This document shows, piece after piece, positions 26,296-35,399 of a stretch of 64,000 nucleotides of DNA; within the stretch, counting starts at the first letter, position 1; each line of letters starts with the position of its first letter. This DNA comes from Parafrankia irregularis (GTDB taxonomy: Bacteria > Actinomycetota > Actinomycetes > Frankiales > Frankiaceae). The translations under genes were made by a program, and so were the position numbers. The stretch is taken from assembly GCF_001536285.1 (NCBI RefSeq), contig NZ_FAOZ01000018.1, forward strand, positions 62,001 to 126,000, given 5' to 3'. The notes beneath the pieces were generated by a model. It did no database searches. It saw only the letters and a program-made list of their open reading frames with translations, and was not told where the DNA came from.

Positions 26296-26664
26296 ATGGT
26301 GACAGAAGATCGGAGCTCTGTGGCAACACCAGTGAACCCGGGCGATTCGCCCGACCTCTCGCCCGACCTCCGGGTCCGCATCGACCAGGACTCCTGCACC
26401 GGCGACGGTCTGTGCGTCCAGTATGCACCCTCCGTGTTCGAGTTCGACATCGACGGCCTCGCCTACGTGAAGAACGCCGACGGCGAGCTGCAGAGCGAGC
26501 CCGGCACCCACGTGGTCGTGCCGCTGCCGCTGCTCACCGAGGTCCGTGACGCCGCCGAGCAGTGCCCTGGCTTCTGCATCTACCTCGAACACGCGGACGG
26601 CACCCTGGAGGCCGGCGGCCCACAGGAGGAGCCGGCGGAGCAGGCCCGTGCGGACGCCGGATGA
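26296..26664 (+). CDS. Ferredoxin with a probable [3Fe-4S] cluster
   Basis: The 122-aa protein has Cys34 and Cys40 in CTGDGLC, with Asp37 where a [4Fe-4S] protein would have Cys, and Cys90-Pro in EQCPGFC. This three-Cys pattern is typical of small [3Fe-4S] ferredoxins that give electrons to cytochromes P450 or other oxygenases. The Fer4-type fold covers residues 25-100; both ends are disordered and acidic. ATG 26296 has only a weak ribosome binding site. A ferredoxin divergent from the proteasomal ATPase gene is, as I recall, common in actinobacteria, though the reason is unknown. No partner oxidase is in the window. Confidence 0.9.
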   Translation: MVTEDRSSVATPVNPGDSPDLSPDLRVRIDQDSCTGDGLCVQYAPSVFEFDIDGLAYVKNADGELQSEPGTHVVVPLPLLTEVRDAAEQCPGFCIYLEHADGTLEAGGPQEEPAEQARADAG

Positions 26665-26800
26665 CAGCGCTTACCCCCGCAGACCTCTCCGCCCACCCCG
26701 CCGCCTAAACCGGCGGCCACGGCACCCGAGCAGCACCGGCCGCATCCCCCGCCCACCTGGCCTCTCCGGCGGGTCTGAACGAATCGGGTCATCCGGCTGC

Positions 26801-26836
26801 ACGCCCATGGCACGGATCACGCCCATGGCTCGGATC
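26801..26836. repeat. 18-bp direct repeat pair downstream of trmI
   Basis: ACGCCCATGGCACGGATC at 26801-26818 is followed at once by a copy with one change at 26819-26836, which reaches the trmI stop codon. A weak GCCGCC/GGCGGC hairpin near 26699-26716 may end the convergent ferredoxin transcript. Confidence 0.75.
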
Positions 26837-27957
26837 TACGCCTGCGACTGCGTCCCGTCCGGCTGGCCCGCCTCGTCCGAATGGTCCGCCTGGCCCACCT
26901 CGTCCGGCTGATCCAGCCCGACCGCCCGATCCGGCTCGCCCGAGGGCACCGCCAGCCCGGGAGGCACCGCGGCGCCCGTGGGGCCCGGGAGGCTCGAAGG
27001 ATCCACCAGGCTCGAGGGGTCCGCCAGACCTGACGGGTTGCCCTGGTCCAGCTGCCCGGCCGGGTAGGAGCCCTTGGCGGGCCGGCGACGCCGTGGCGGG
27101 GCGGTGACGCCGTCCGCCAGCTTCCGGGCCGTCACCAGGAAACCGGTGTGGCCGACCATGCGGTGGCCCGGCCGCACCGCCAGCCCCTCGACGTGCCAGT
27201 CGCGCATCATCGTCTCCCAGGCCGCCGGCTCGGCGAAGCCACCGTGCTCCCGCAGCGTCTCGACCGTGCGGGAGAGCTGGGTGGTCGTCGCGACGTAGGC
27301 GCACAGCACCCCGCCGGGGATGAGCGCGGCGGCCGCGACACCCACGACCTCCCAGGGGGCGAGCATGTCCAGAATCACCCTGTCCATACCCTTTTCGGAC
27401 GTCTCGCCCAGATCGCCGACGTGCAGCGTGTGCGCTGGATGTGGTCCGCCGAAGAACGCCTCCACGTTCTTGCGTGCCACCTCCGCGAAGTCGGCCCGGC
27501 GCTCGTAGGAGACCAGACGACCCGCGTCGCCCACCGCGCGCAACAGGGCGCACGACAGCGCCCCCGACCCGGCACCCGCCTCGAGGACCCGCGCCCCCGG
27601 GAACACGTCCGCGTACATGACGATCGCCGCCGCGTCCTTCGGGTACACGACGGTCGCGCCGCGCGGCATCGACAGGACGAAGTCGGCCAGCAGCGGCCGC
27701 AGCGCGAGGTAGTCGGTTCCACCGGTGCTGTGCACCACGATGCCCTCCGGCTGCCCGAGGAGGTCGTCGTGCGGGATCGCGCCGCGATGGGTGTGGAACT
27801 GCTTGCCGGGCTCCAGCACGACCGTGTGCCGCCGGCCCTTCGGGTCGGTGAGCTGGACACGGTCGCCCTTGGTGAAGACCCCGCGGCGATGCGCGGCACC
27901 GGTCGGGGCTCGACCGGCCGCGATCTCTCCCAGGTCGGGCGGGATCTCCCCGCTCAC
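26836..27957 (-). CDS. trmI: tRNA (adenine-58-N1)-methyltransferase TrmI
   Basis: TrmI methylates N1 of A58 in the tRNA T-loop using SAM. The N-terminal beta domain (FTKGDRVQLTDPKGRRHTVV...GKQFHTHRG) and the Rossmann core are clear: the SAM loop VLEAGAGSGALSCALLRAVG, the acidic end of the next strand (VSYERR), and LDMLAPWEVV with the catalytic Asp. The start is uncertain. The only in-frame start codon after the upstream M50 gene ends is GTG 27957, giving 373 aa; the frame stays open to 28230 but overlaps that gene by 74 bases. The C-terminal 80 residues are a Pro/Asp/Ser-rich tail not found in the mycobacterial enzyme. Confidence 0.88.
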   Translation of the reverse strand: MSGEIPPDLGEIAAGRAPTGAAHRRGVFTKGDRVQLTDPKGRRHTVVLEPGKQFHTHRGAIPHDDLLGQPEGIVVHSTGGTDYLALRPLLADFVLSMPRGATVVYPKDAAAIVMYADVFPGARVLEAGAGSGALSCALLRAVGDAGRLVSYERRADFAEVARKNVEAFFGGPHPAHTLHVGDLGETSEKGMDRVILDMLAPWEVVGVAAAALIPGGVLCAYVATTTQLSRTVETLREHGGFAEPAAWETMMRDWHVEGLAVRPGHRMVGHTGFLVTARKLADGVTAPPRRRRPAKGSYPAGQLDQGNPSGLADPSSLVDPSSLPGPTGAAVPPGLAVPSGEPDRAVGLDQPDEVGQADHSDEAGQPDGTQSQA

Positions 27958-28156
27958 GGGCAGGAGCTCGACCGGCTCCTGTGCCGTGCCTGGGCGATGC
28001 GTCGGCTCGTTCTCACGGTGCTCGCTCGCCGCCGGCTCCGGATGGGCGCCGGACGCGACCGCGTGCGGCGGGGTCGGGTCAGTACTGATCTCGATGTCCT
28101 CTCGGCGCGTGCCCGCGGTCAGCCCACGGCCACCACACGCCCTGCTTTTCGAAACG

Positions 28157-29347
28157 TCACCGAGAAGAGACCATACGGGCCGCGGCCGCGGGGTCGATCC
28201 TGGCCACGAGGTCGACCATCGCCAGCACACCGACCGGCCGGCCGTGCTGGACGACGAGGTACTCCGGAGCGGGAACGCGCTGCACCGCGGACAGCAGCGC
28301 CTCGCCCTCGAGCTCGGCCTGCAGGGTCATCCCCGGGCCGATGGTCCGGCTCACCTCGTCGACGGTCGTCCACGGCCGGCGGTGCTGCGGCATCGCATCC
28401 ACCGACAGACCATTCATGATCTTGACCGGCATGCCGCCCCGGTCGATGACGGCGACGGCCGTCGCGCCGACCTCCTGCGCCCGCCGAAGCGCCTCGCCGA
28501 GCGGTACCGCGCCCTCTACGGGCAGCGTGCGCCGGGCCAGCCGCCCCGCGGACAGGCCCGGAAGCCGCTCCCGCACCTTCGTGAGCCGCAGCGACTGGTA
28601 GGCCCCGAAGCCCAGGAAACCGGCCAGGAGGTACGCGTAGAAGGCGCCGAACCCGTCCGAGCTGGTCAGCGTGCCCCACACCACCAGCGCCCCGGCGACG
28701 ACGAAGCCACCGTAGGCCCCGGCCCGCTGGCCGCGCAGCCTGTCGTGCCCGATCGCCCACACCGCGGCGACCACCACGCGACCGCCGTCGAGCGGGAGGC
28801 CGGGTGCCAGGTTGAACACGAACAGCGTCAGGTTCGTGAAGCCCAGGTAGAACAGCACCGTTCCGATGCTTCCGTCGTCCGGGACGGCCAGCAGCCCCAG
28901 CCAGCAGAGGCCGGCGAGGACGCCGTTGACGGCCGGGCCGACGAAGGCGATCAGGAACTCGCGACCAGCCGACGGTGGCTCGGGCTCGAACTCGGTGAAG
29001 CCCGCGAACCCGTGAATCGTCACCGACCGGACCCTCAGCCCGAAGCCCTGCGCGGTCAGCGCATGCCCGATCTCGTGCGCGAGCAGCGACAGGACGAAAC
29101 CCACGGACACGATGACGGACAGCGCGAGCACGTGCTCGTCGGTCGCGGACGGCAGCCGGTTCCCGATCGTGCCGACCAGCAGCGAGGCGACCAGTGCCGC
29201 GAAGACCAGTGCCATCGGCGACACGAAGATCGGGACGCCGTGCACCGCGCCGACCCGCAGCCCCTGCGGACGCTCGGCCGGGCGCCGCTCGGGCGGCTCG
29301 GTCGCCCCCGATGCTCTGCGCTGCCCCGGACCGGGCTGACCCTCCAT
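28157..29347 (-). CDS. Site-2 protease-type M50 zinc metalloprotease with CBS domains
   Basis: The 396-aa membrane protein has the intramembrane zinc motif HEIGH (in LSLLAHEIGHALTAQGFG) in an N-terminal helix and NLAPGLPLDGGR, matching the NxxPxxxxDGG second motif that supplies the Asp ligand. Five or six membrane helices are followed by a cytoplasmic pair of CBS-like domains (about residues 240-390; ...PEYLVVQHGRPVGVLAMVDLV), which often bind adenine nucleotides. This is the SpoIVFB/Rip3-like class, which cuts membrane-bound regulators. ATG 29347 is the likely start; the longer frame overlaps the divergent recB-type region. trmI follows on the same strand. Confidence 0.92.
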   Translation of the reverse strand: MEGQPGPGQRRASGATEPPERRPAERPQGLRVGAVHGVPIFVSPMALVFAALVASLLVGTIGNRLPSATDEHVLALSVIVSVGFVLSLLAHEIGHALTAQGFGLRVRSVTIHGFAGFTEFEPEPPSAGREFLIAFVGPAVNGVLAGLCWLGLLAVPDDGSIGTVLFYLGFTNLTLFVFNLAPGLPLDGGRVVVAAVWAIGHDRLRGQRAGAYGGFVVAGALVVWGTLTSSDGFGAFYAYLLAGFLGFGAYQSLRLTKVRERLPGLSAGRLARRTLPVEGAVPLGEALRRAQEVGATAVAVIDRGGMPVKIMNGLSVDAMPQHRRPWTTVDEVSRTIGPGMTLQAELEGEALLSAVQRVPAPEYLVVQHGRPVGVLAMVDLVARIDPAAAARMVSSR

Positions 29348-29549
29348 AGGTGTAGATGCTACGGACCAACCGGCGCTCTGTCCGGTCCGGATGACGCCCC
29401 TCCTCCCACAGATGCCCGGTTGCTCCCGGTGGGCTGCGTCACGCCCGGTTCGCGGGCAGGGCTGGCGCCACGGTCGTTCGGGACACCGCGACCGGCACCG
29501 GCACGAGCCGGGACCGATCGTGTCGGTGGGGCGTTCTAGGGTCGGACCC

Positions 29550-30644
29550 ATGAGCACAGGACCGGCCTCCGCCCCACCTGTTCCGACTGCCGACGCACCG
29601 GCTACCGATGCCCAGGCGGCGGAGGTCACGGCGGCCGAGGACACGGCGGCGGCGAGGCCGGTGTCCGGCACGCCGGGTGCCGCCGGCCGGGGCGCCGAGG
29701 GTCGTTCTCCCGGGCAGCTCGGAGGGCAGCTCGGAGGGCAGCCCGGCCGGGCCGGGGATCCGCCGGTTCCGTCGGTTCCCTCGCAGGGCCCTCGTCCGGT
29801 GGCCTCGCTGTCGCCTTCTCGGGCCGCCGACTTCGTCAACTGCCCGCTGCGCTACCGCTTCCGGGTGATCGACCGGATCCCCGAACCGCCGAGTGAGGCG
29901 GCGACCCGTGGCACGGTGGTGCACGGGGTGCTCGAGCGGCTGTTCGATCTCCCCGCCCGCGAGCGCACCCAGCCGGCGGCGGCGGGCCTGGTCGAGCCGG
30001 TCTGGGCGGACCTGCTGGCGAGGGACGCGTCGCTGGGCGGTCTGTTCACCGATCCCACCGCGCTGGCGGCCTGGCTGGACAGCGCCCGCGACCTTCTCAC
30101 CGGCTACTTCACCCTGGAGGACCCTCGCCGGCTCGCGCCGGCGGCGCGCGAGCTGTACGTCGAGCACGTTCTCGGGTCCGGCCTGCGGCTGCGCGGCTAC
30201 GTCGACCGCCTGGACGAGGCGCAGACACCGCAGGGCACCGCGCTGCGCGTCATCGACTACAAGACGGGACGGTCTCCCGGCCCGGCGTTCGAGGGCGCGG
30301 CGATGTTCCAGATGCGCTTCTACGCCCTGGTCCTGTGGCGTTCCCGTGGTGTTCTGCCGCGGGAGCTGCGGCTGTACTACCTGGGCGACCGCACCTGGCT
30401 GCGGGCCGCTCCGGACGAGGACGAACTGCGGGCGACCGAACGCCGCATCGAGGCGCTGTGGGCGGCCATCGCGCGCGCCCACCGCACGGGCGACTGGCGG
30501 GCGACCCCGGGCCGGCTGTGCGACTGGTGCGACCACAAGGTGCGCTGCCCGGCCTTCGGCGGGACGCCTCCGCCGCTGCCGGAAAGCGTGGCCGAGGTGC
30601 CGGTCGACGACGGCGCGCCCGCGGTGTGTGAGGCCGATGGCTGA
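29550..30644 (+). CDS. RecB-family PD-(D/E)XK nuclease with iron-sulfur staple motif
   Basis: The 364-aa protein starts with about 90 Ala/Pro-rich residues, then the RecB-type nuclease domain. SRAADFVNCPLRYRFRVID opens it, RGTVVHGVLERLF follows, and the catalytic core is LRVIDYKTG. Four Cys residues match the Cas4/AddB iron-staple pattern: one in FVNCPLRY and three at the C-terminus (LCDWCDHKVRCPAF). A 4Fe-4S cluster is therefore likely. It is probably a DNA exonuclease acting in repair, but no helicase domain is fused. Divergent from the M50 gene; mycobacteria have, as I recall, a similar gene beside trmI. ATG 29550. Confidence 0.9.
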   Translation: MSTGPASAPPVPTADAPATDAQAAEVTAAEDTAAARPVSGTPGAAGRGAEGRSPGQLGGQLGGQPGRAGDPPVPSVPSQGPRPVASLSPSRAADFVNCPLRYRFRVIDRIPEPPSEAATRGTVVHGVLERLFDLPARERTQPAAAGLVEPVWADLLARDASLGGLFTDPTALAAWLDSARDLLTGYFTLEDPRRLAPAARELYVEHVLGSGLRLRGYVDRLDEAQTPQGTALRVIDYKTGRSPGPAFEGAAMFQMRFYALVLWRSRGVLPRELRLYYLGDRTWLRAAPDEDELRATERRIEALWAAIARAHRTGDWRATPGRLCDWCDHKVRCPAFGGTPPPLPESVAEVPVDDGAPAVCEADG

Positions 30645-30649
30645 CCGGT

Positions 30650-30663
30650 CGGCGGCGCCGCCG
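30650..30663. terminator. Short GC palindrome after the RecB-type gene
   Basis: CGGCGGCGCCGCCG is a perfect 14-bp palindrome 6 bases after the stop codon at 30644. Without a loop it is a weak terminator candidate. The remaining roughly 230 bases before the ABC transporter gene probably carry that operon's promoter, which I cannot define. Confidence 0.4.
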
Positions 30664-30893
30664 GGAGCGGTCCACACCCGCAGTGTGGTCACCGGGCGTG
30701 ACCGGTGGGAGCATGTCCGGAATATCCGGCAGTACGGCCCAAGGCCGGGCCGGTTACCGTCAGCTGCGAACATGTCAGGCGGAAAGATGTTGATCTTACC
30801 TTCCGCGTTGTTCGTTCGGAGCCCCCGGACCGGAGGCGCCGCACGGGCAGCACCCGCCGGCCGGTGACGTAGTACGCGACTTGGAGGAACGCA

Positions 30894-32051
30894 ATGGCCC
30901 GACGCCCCGCATCGGACCACCCGCCTGCCCGCCGTGGCTCCGGCCGCCGGCAGGGCTCAGCCGCGCGCGCCTCCAGGCTCACCAAGGTCTACGGCTCGGG
31001 CCCCACCGCGGTGACCGCTCTGCGCGGTATCGACCTGACCTTCCCCTACGGCAGATTCACCGCGATCATGGGCCCGTCCGGCTCGGGCAAGTCGACCCTG
31101 ATGCACTGCCTCGCCGGCCTGGACCCGGTCACCTCCGGGCGGGTCTTCATCGGGGACATCGATCTCTCCCGCCTGGGCGACCGGCAGCTCACCCAGCTTC
31201 GCCGGGACCGGATCGGCTTCATCTTCCAGCAGTTCAACCTGCTGCCCACGCTCACCGCGGCCGAGAACATCACCCTGCCGCTGGACATCGCGGGCCGCCG
31301 GCCCGACAAGAAGTGGATGCGGATGGTCGTCGAGGCCGTCGGTCTGGAGAAGCGGCTCGGCCACCGCCCACCGGAGCTTTCCGGAGGGCAGCAGCAGCGG
31401 GTCGCCTGCGCCCGCGCGCTCGTCACCCGGCCGGAGATCATCTTCGCCGACGAGCCGACCGGCAACCTCGACTCGCAGTCCGGTGCGGAGGTCCTGTCGT
31501 TCCTGCGCGACTCGGTGCGTGAGCTGGGCCAGACCGTGGTCATGGTCACCCACGACCCGACGGCCGCCTCGTACTCCGACGAGGTGATCTTCCTCGCGGA
31601 CGGTCGTCTGGTCGACGCGATGGCCGAACCGACCCCGGACGCCGTCCTCGACCGGATGAAGAACCTGGACGCGCTCGCCCGCGGAGGTGCCGGCACCCAC
31701 CCGGACACCGAGTTCGACGACGGGCCGTTCGACGGCGGGCCGCCTCGGCCGCGGTCCGCGCGCACCCAGCGGACCCCCGTCGACGCCGACCACGGTGACT
31801 ACGACGCCCCGGATGACGAGTACCCCGGCGATCTGACGCCCGGCTACGGCGCGGCCGGTCACAGCAGGTCCGACTACAGCGCGTCCGACTACAGCGGGTC
31901 CGACCGTGGCCCCGCCGATCGCGGCCTGTCCGGCTACGCGGCGCCGGGCCCCACGGACACGGCTCCCGTCGACTTCGGCCGCCCGGACCCGCGCGGGGGT
32001 CGCCCCGATGGGCCGGCGATCGGCCGGCCCCAGCCGGGTGGGTGGTCCTGA
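30894..32051 (+). CDS. MacB/LolD-type ABC transporter ATP-binding protein with long disordered tail
   Basis: The ATPase core is complete: Walker A GPSGSGKST, Q-loop FQQFNLLP, signature LSGGQQQR, Walker B IIFADEP and the switch His in MVTHD. It belongs to the MacB/LolD/FtsE-like group that powers FtsX-fold permeases. The core ends near residue 245. A further 140 residues form an Asp/Gly/Ser/Tyr-rich low-complexity tail (e.g. SDYSASDYSGSDRGPADRG), much longer than usual for this group. ATG 30894 follows TTGGAGGAA. The permease starts 4 bases after its stop, so the pair is an operon. Probable role: mechanotransmission, lipid or peptide export; substrate unknown. Confidence 0.93.
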   Translation: MARRPASDHPPARRGSGRRQGSAARASRLTKVYGSGPTAVTALRGIDLTFPYGRFTAIMGPSGSGKSTLMHCLAGLDPVTSGRVFIGDIDLSRLGDRQLTQLRRDRIGFIFQQFNLLPTLTAAENITLPLDIAGRRPDKKWMRMVVEAVGLEKRLGHRPPELSGGQQQRVACARALVTRPEIIFADEPTGNLDSQSGAEVLSFLRDSVRELGQTVVMVTHDPTAASYSDEVIFLADGRLVDAMAEPTPDAVLDRMKNLDALARGGAGTHPDTEFDDGPFDGGPPRPRSARTQRTPVDADHGDYDAPDDEYPGDLTPGYGAAGHSRSDYSASDYSGSDRGPADRGLSGYAAPGPTDTAPVDFGRPDPRGGRPDGPAIGRPQPGGWS

Positions 32052-32054
32052 GGG

Positions 32055-34583
32055 ATGCTGCGCGCGACGCTGCGGAGCCTGCTGGCCCGCAAGGTCCGGT
32101 TGATGCTGTCCGTGCTCGCGGTGGTCGTGGGCGTCAGCTTCGTCACCGGCACGCTGGTCCTGACCGACACCCTGAACCGCACCTTCGACACCCTCTTCAC
32201 CGACATCAACAAGAACGTCAGCGTCTCGGTCCGCGCTGTCAACGCGGTGGGCAACCAGGACATGAACAGCCGGCGCCCGGTGGACGCCTCGCTGGTGCCG
32301 ACCCTGGCCAAGGTCGACGGGGTCGCGGCCGCGAACGGCGTGGTCCGCGGGACGGCGACGCTGATCAACCCCGCGACGGGCGATCCGTTCTCGAGCGGCG
32401 GAGCGCCGGGCATCGGGGTGAACTGGAGCGGCGACTCCCCGACCAGCGCCGAGACGATCGCCGACGGTCACGCCCCGACCGGCCAGGAGATCGCCGTCGA
32501 CAAGGCGACCGCCGACAAGTACCACCTCACCCTCGGGCAGAAGCTCTCCGTACAGACCGCCGCGAACCCGGAGGAGTTCACCCTCGCCGGCACGTTCCGC
32601 ATCGGTGGCGAGGACAGCATGGGCGGCGCCATCGTCACCGTGTTCGACACGGCCACAGCGCAGCGCCTGATGCTCGCCCCTGACAGGTTCACCTCGATCA
32701 ACCTCGCGGCGGCCGACGGGTTGACCCAGGAGCAGCTGCGGCAGCGGGTCGCCGCGGTGCTCCCCGCCGGCATCGAGGCGATCACCGGTACGGCCCTCGC
32801 CGAGGAGAGCGCGAGCGCCGTGCAGGACGCCATCGGAGGCTTCTCCACATTCCTGCTCGTCTTCGCCGGCATCGCGATGTTCGTCGGCGCGTTCATCATC
32901 TTCAACACCTTCACGATGCTGGTCGCGCAACGCGTCCGTGAGCTGGCGCTGCTGCGCGCGATCGGTGCCAGCCGCGGCCAGGTCCAGCTCTCCGTCCAGC
33001 TCGAGGCGCTGATCGTCGGCTTCATCGGCGCGACCGTGGGGCTTGCGCTCGGAGCGCTGCTCGCGGTGGGGCTGCGGGCGGCCGTCGGGGCGTTCGGGGT
33101 GTCGCTGCCATCGAGCAGCCTGGTGTTCCAGGCCCGGACGATCCTCGTCGCCTACCTCATCGGGCTGCTGGTCACCAGCGCCGCCGCGTTCGTGCCCGCC
33201 CGCAAGGCGGCCACGGTGCCTCCGGTGGCCGCGATGCGCGAGACCTACGTGCTGCCCACCAGGTCGCTGCGCACCCGGGCGATCGCCGGCGGTGTCCTGA
33301 CCGGGCTCGGCGCCATCATGGTCGTGGCCGGGCTGACCACGGGCGAGTCCGCGAACGCGACCGTCGTCGGGGCCGGCGCCGCCTTCGTCTTCCTCGGCAT
33401 CACCACGCTCTCCCCTCTGCTCGCCCCGCCGGTGACGCGGATCGTGGGCATGCCGCTGCGTGCGCTGTTCGGGACCAGCGGCCGGATCGGGCAGGAGAAC
33501 GCGATCCGCAACCCGCGGCGCACCGCGTCCACCGCGTCGGCGCTGATGATCGGCCTCGCGCTGGTGAGCGCGTTCGCCGTCCTCGGGCAGTCCATCAAGG
33601 AGTCGGTGCGGGAGACGGTGTCGAGCAGCCTCGGCGCCGACTTCTACGTGTTCGGGGAGAACTACGCCAGTTTCAGTCCGGAGGTCGCCAAGGGCCTGAA
33701 GGACCTGCCCGGCGTGGCCACCTCCAGCGGCGTGCGCAGCACCGCGATCAAGCTGGGGTCGAAGACGTCGTCCGTCACCGCCGGCGATCCCGCGGGCCTG
33801 CGCCAGCTACTGGCGATCAAGCAGGTCGACGGCGACCTCAGCGCACTCGGGGACGGTTCGGTTCTCATGGACGAGAAGATCGCCCAGGAGCAGGGCCTGC
33901 GGGTCGGCGCGCCGGTACCGGTCACGTTCCCCGACGGCACCACGAACCTGACCCTGGTCGGAACCTACGAGGAGAGCACGATCGCCGGTCCGGTCCTCAT
34001 CACCACCGGCGACTACGAGAAGCACTCCGGCAACAACCTGGATCTGTTCGTGATGGTCCAGAGGGCCGACGACGCCGACCCGGCCGCGGTGCGGGCCGAG
34101 ATCGACAAGGTAGTCAAGCCGTACGCCAACCTGAAGGTCAACGACCAGAGCGAGTTCGTGGCCGAGCAGGAGAAACAGGTCGACCAGCTGCTCGGGTTCG
34201 TGTACGTCCTGCTGGCCCTGGCCGTGGTCATCGCACTGTTCGGCATCGTGAACACCCTCGCGTTGTCGGTGATCGAACGCACTCGCGAGATCGGCATGCT
34301 GCGCGCGATCGGGATGACCCGGCCGCAGATGCGGCTGATGGTGATCGTCGAGTCCGTGATCATCGCGATCTTCGGCGCGGTGCTCGGCGTGGTCGTCGGC
34401 AGCTTCTTCGGCTGGGCGCTCACCGGAGCCCTGGAGAGCCAGGGCGTGAGCACCTTCGCCTATCCCGTCGGCACCATCATCGCCGTGATGATCGTCGGGG
34501 CGCTGCTGGGCGTGCTCGCCGCGGTCTTCCCCGCCCGCCGCGCTGCCCGGATGGACATCCTGCGCGCGATCGCCTCGACCTGA
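32055..34583 (+). CDS. FtsX/MacB-like ABC transporter permease
   Basis: The 842-aa permease has an N-terminal helix (LMLSVLAVVVGVSFVTGTLV), an extracellular MacB periplasmic-core-like domain, three FtsX helices with the VRELALLRAIGASRGQ coupling segment, two central helices and a duplicated second half. The second half repeats the pattern with its own ectodomain and the closing IVNTLALSVIERTREIGMLRAIGMTRPQMR. Such ten-helix permeases are typical of actinobacteria and pair with the ATPase encoded just upstream. Many members move no substrate through the membrane but transmit force to envelope partners. ATG 32055 has GAGGG just before it. Confidence 0.93.
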   Translation: MLRATLRSLLARKVRLMLSVLAVVVGVSFVTGTLVLTDTLNRTFDTLFTDINKNVSVSVRAVNAVGNQDMNSRRPVDASLVPTLAKVDGVAAANGVVRGTATLINPATGDPFSSGGAPGIGVNWSGDSPTSAETIADGHAPTGQEIAVDKATADKYHLTLGQKLSVQTAANPEEFTLAGTFRIGGEDSMGGAIVTVFDTATAQRLMLAPDRFTSINLAAADGLTQEQLRQRVAAVLPAGIEAITGTALAEESASAVQDAIGGFSTFLLVFAGIAMFVGAFIIFNTFTMLVAQRVRELALLRAIGASRGQVQLSVQLEALIVGFIGATVGLALGALLAVGLRAAVGAFGVSLPSSSLVFQARTILVAYLIGLLVTSAAAFVPARKAATVPPVAAMRETYVLPTRSLRTRAIAGGVLTGLGAIMVVAGLTTGESANATVVGAGAAFVFLGITTLSPLLAPPVTRIVGMPLRALFGTSGRIGQENAIRNPRRTASTASALMIGLALVSAFAVLGQSIKESVRETVSSSLGADFYVFGENYASFSPEVAKGLKDLPGVATSSGVRSTAIKLGSKTSSVTAGDPAGLRQLLAIKQVDGDLSALGDGSVLMDEKIAQEQGLRVGAPVPVTFPDGTTNLTLVGTYEESTIAGPVLITTGDYEKHSGNNLDLFVMVQRADDADPAAVRAEIDKVVKPYANLKVNDQSEFVAEQEKQVDQLLGFVYVLLALAVVIALFGIVNTLALSVIERTREIGMLRAIGMTRPQMRLMVIVESVIIAIFGAVLGVVVGSFFGWALTGALESQGVSTFAYPVGTIIAVMIVGALLGVLAAVFPARRAARMDILRAIAST

Positions 34584-34645
34584 ACGGGTGATCGCCATGA
34601 CCGTGGTGAGGCCGTCAGGCGTAGTTCAGGCCGGTACGCCGGTAC

Positions 34646-34721
34646 GACGTCACCTGACGTCGGTACGACGTCACCTGACGTCGGTGCGCGGTCAGGTGAC
34701 GTCGGTGCGCGGTCAGGTCGC
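34646..34721. terminator. 21-bp repeat array forming a convergent hairpin terminator
   Basis: Two 21-bp direct repeats starting GACGTCACCTGAC (34646 and 34667) are followed by two 21-bp units GTCGGTGCGCGGTCAGGT(GAC/CGC) at 34680 and 34701. The second unit's GACGTCACCTGAC (34667-34679) pairs perfectly with GTCAGGTGACGTC (34691-34703) over an 11-base loop. It lies between the permease and the convergent HAD gene and overlaps the latter's last codons. Confidence 0.8.
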
Positions 34722-35399
34722 GTCGGAGCGCCGGACGAGGCCGGCGAGCAGCGCCAGGTCGACCTCGTGCAGGTTGGCGACCCGGGCCTGGACGGGCGGG
34801 AGGTCCTGGCCGGCCGGGATCGGCATCGACGGCACGAGGACCGTCACGCAGCCGGCGGCGACACCGGCGGCCGCGCCGGTGAGGCTGTCCTCCAGCACGA
34901 CGCAGGCGGCGGGGTCGACGCCGAGCAGCCGGGTGGCGGCCAGGTACGGGTCGGGGTGCGGCTTGCGCCGCTCGACCTCGTCGCCGGCGACGGTCACGGT
35001 GAAGTGCCGCGCGCCGAGCAGGGCGACCACCGGGTCCACCAGGGACCGGAACGAGGAGGAGACCAGCGCGGTCGGCACGCCCGCGGCGGTGAGGACACCC
35101 AGCAGCTCCGGCGCGCCCGGCTGGGGGATGATCGCCCCCGGCTCCCGGAAGAGCTCGGCCGACCGGCGCAGCAGGAACTCGGCGGTCGCGGGTTCCTCCG
35201 CAGCCGGGGCTCCCAGCATCTCCAGCATGATCGGGACGGCGGTGTCGATACCGTGCCCGATCATGGCCTGCTTCATCTCGGGGGTGAACTCCCGGCCCAG
35301 GCGCGCGGCCGCCTCATGCTCCGCGATCGTCCACAACGGCTCGGTGTCGACCAGCAGACCGTCCATGTCGAGCAGAACCGCCGCCGGCAAATCACTCAC
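34713..35399 (-). CDS. HAD-superfamily hydrolase (phosphatase/phosphoglucomutase-like)
   Basis: The 228-aa protein begins at GTG 35399 behind GGAGG. Motif I is LLDMDGLLVDTEP with the nucleophile Asp11 and acid/base Asp13, motif II VSSSFRS, motif III Lys in RRKPHPDPYL and motif IV VVLEDSLTG. An alpha-helical cap lies between motifs I and II, placing it in subfamily I with beta-phosphoglucomutase and 2-deoxyglucose-6-phosphatase relatives. The substrate cannot be read from sequence. The last codons lie inside the 21-bp terminator repeat. Confidence 0.92.
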   Translation of the reverse strand: MSDLPAAVLLDMDGLLVDTEPLWTIAEHEAAARLGREFTPEMKQAMIGHGIDTAVPIMLEMLGAPAAEEPATAEFLLRRSAELFREPGAIIPQPGAPELLGVLTAAGVPTALVSSSFRSLVDPVVALLGARHFTVTVAGDEVERRKPHPDPYLAATRLLGVDPAACVVLEDSLTGAAAGVAAGCVTVLVPSMPIPAGQDLPPVQARVANLHEVDLALLAGLVRRSDAT

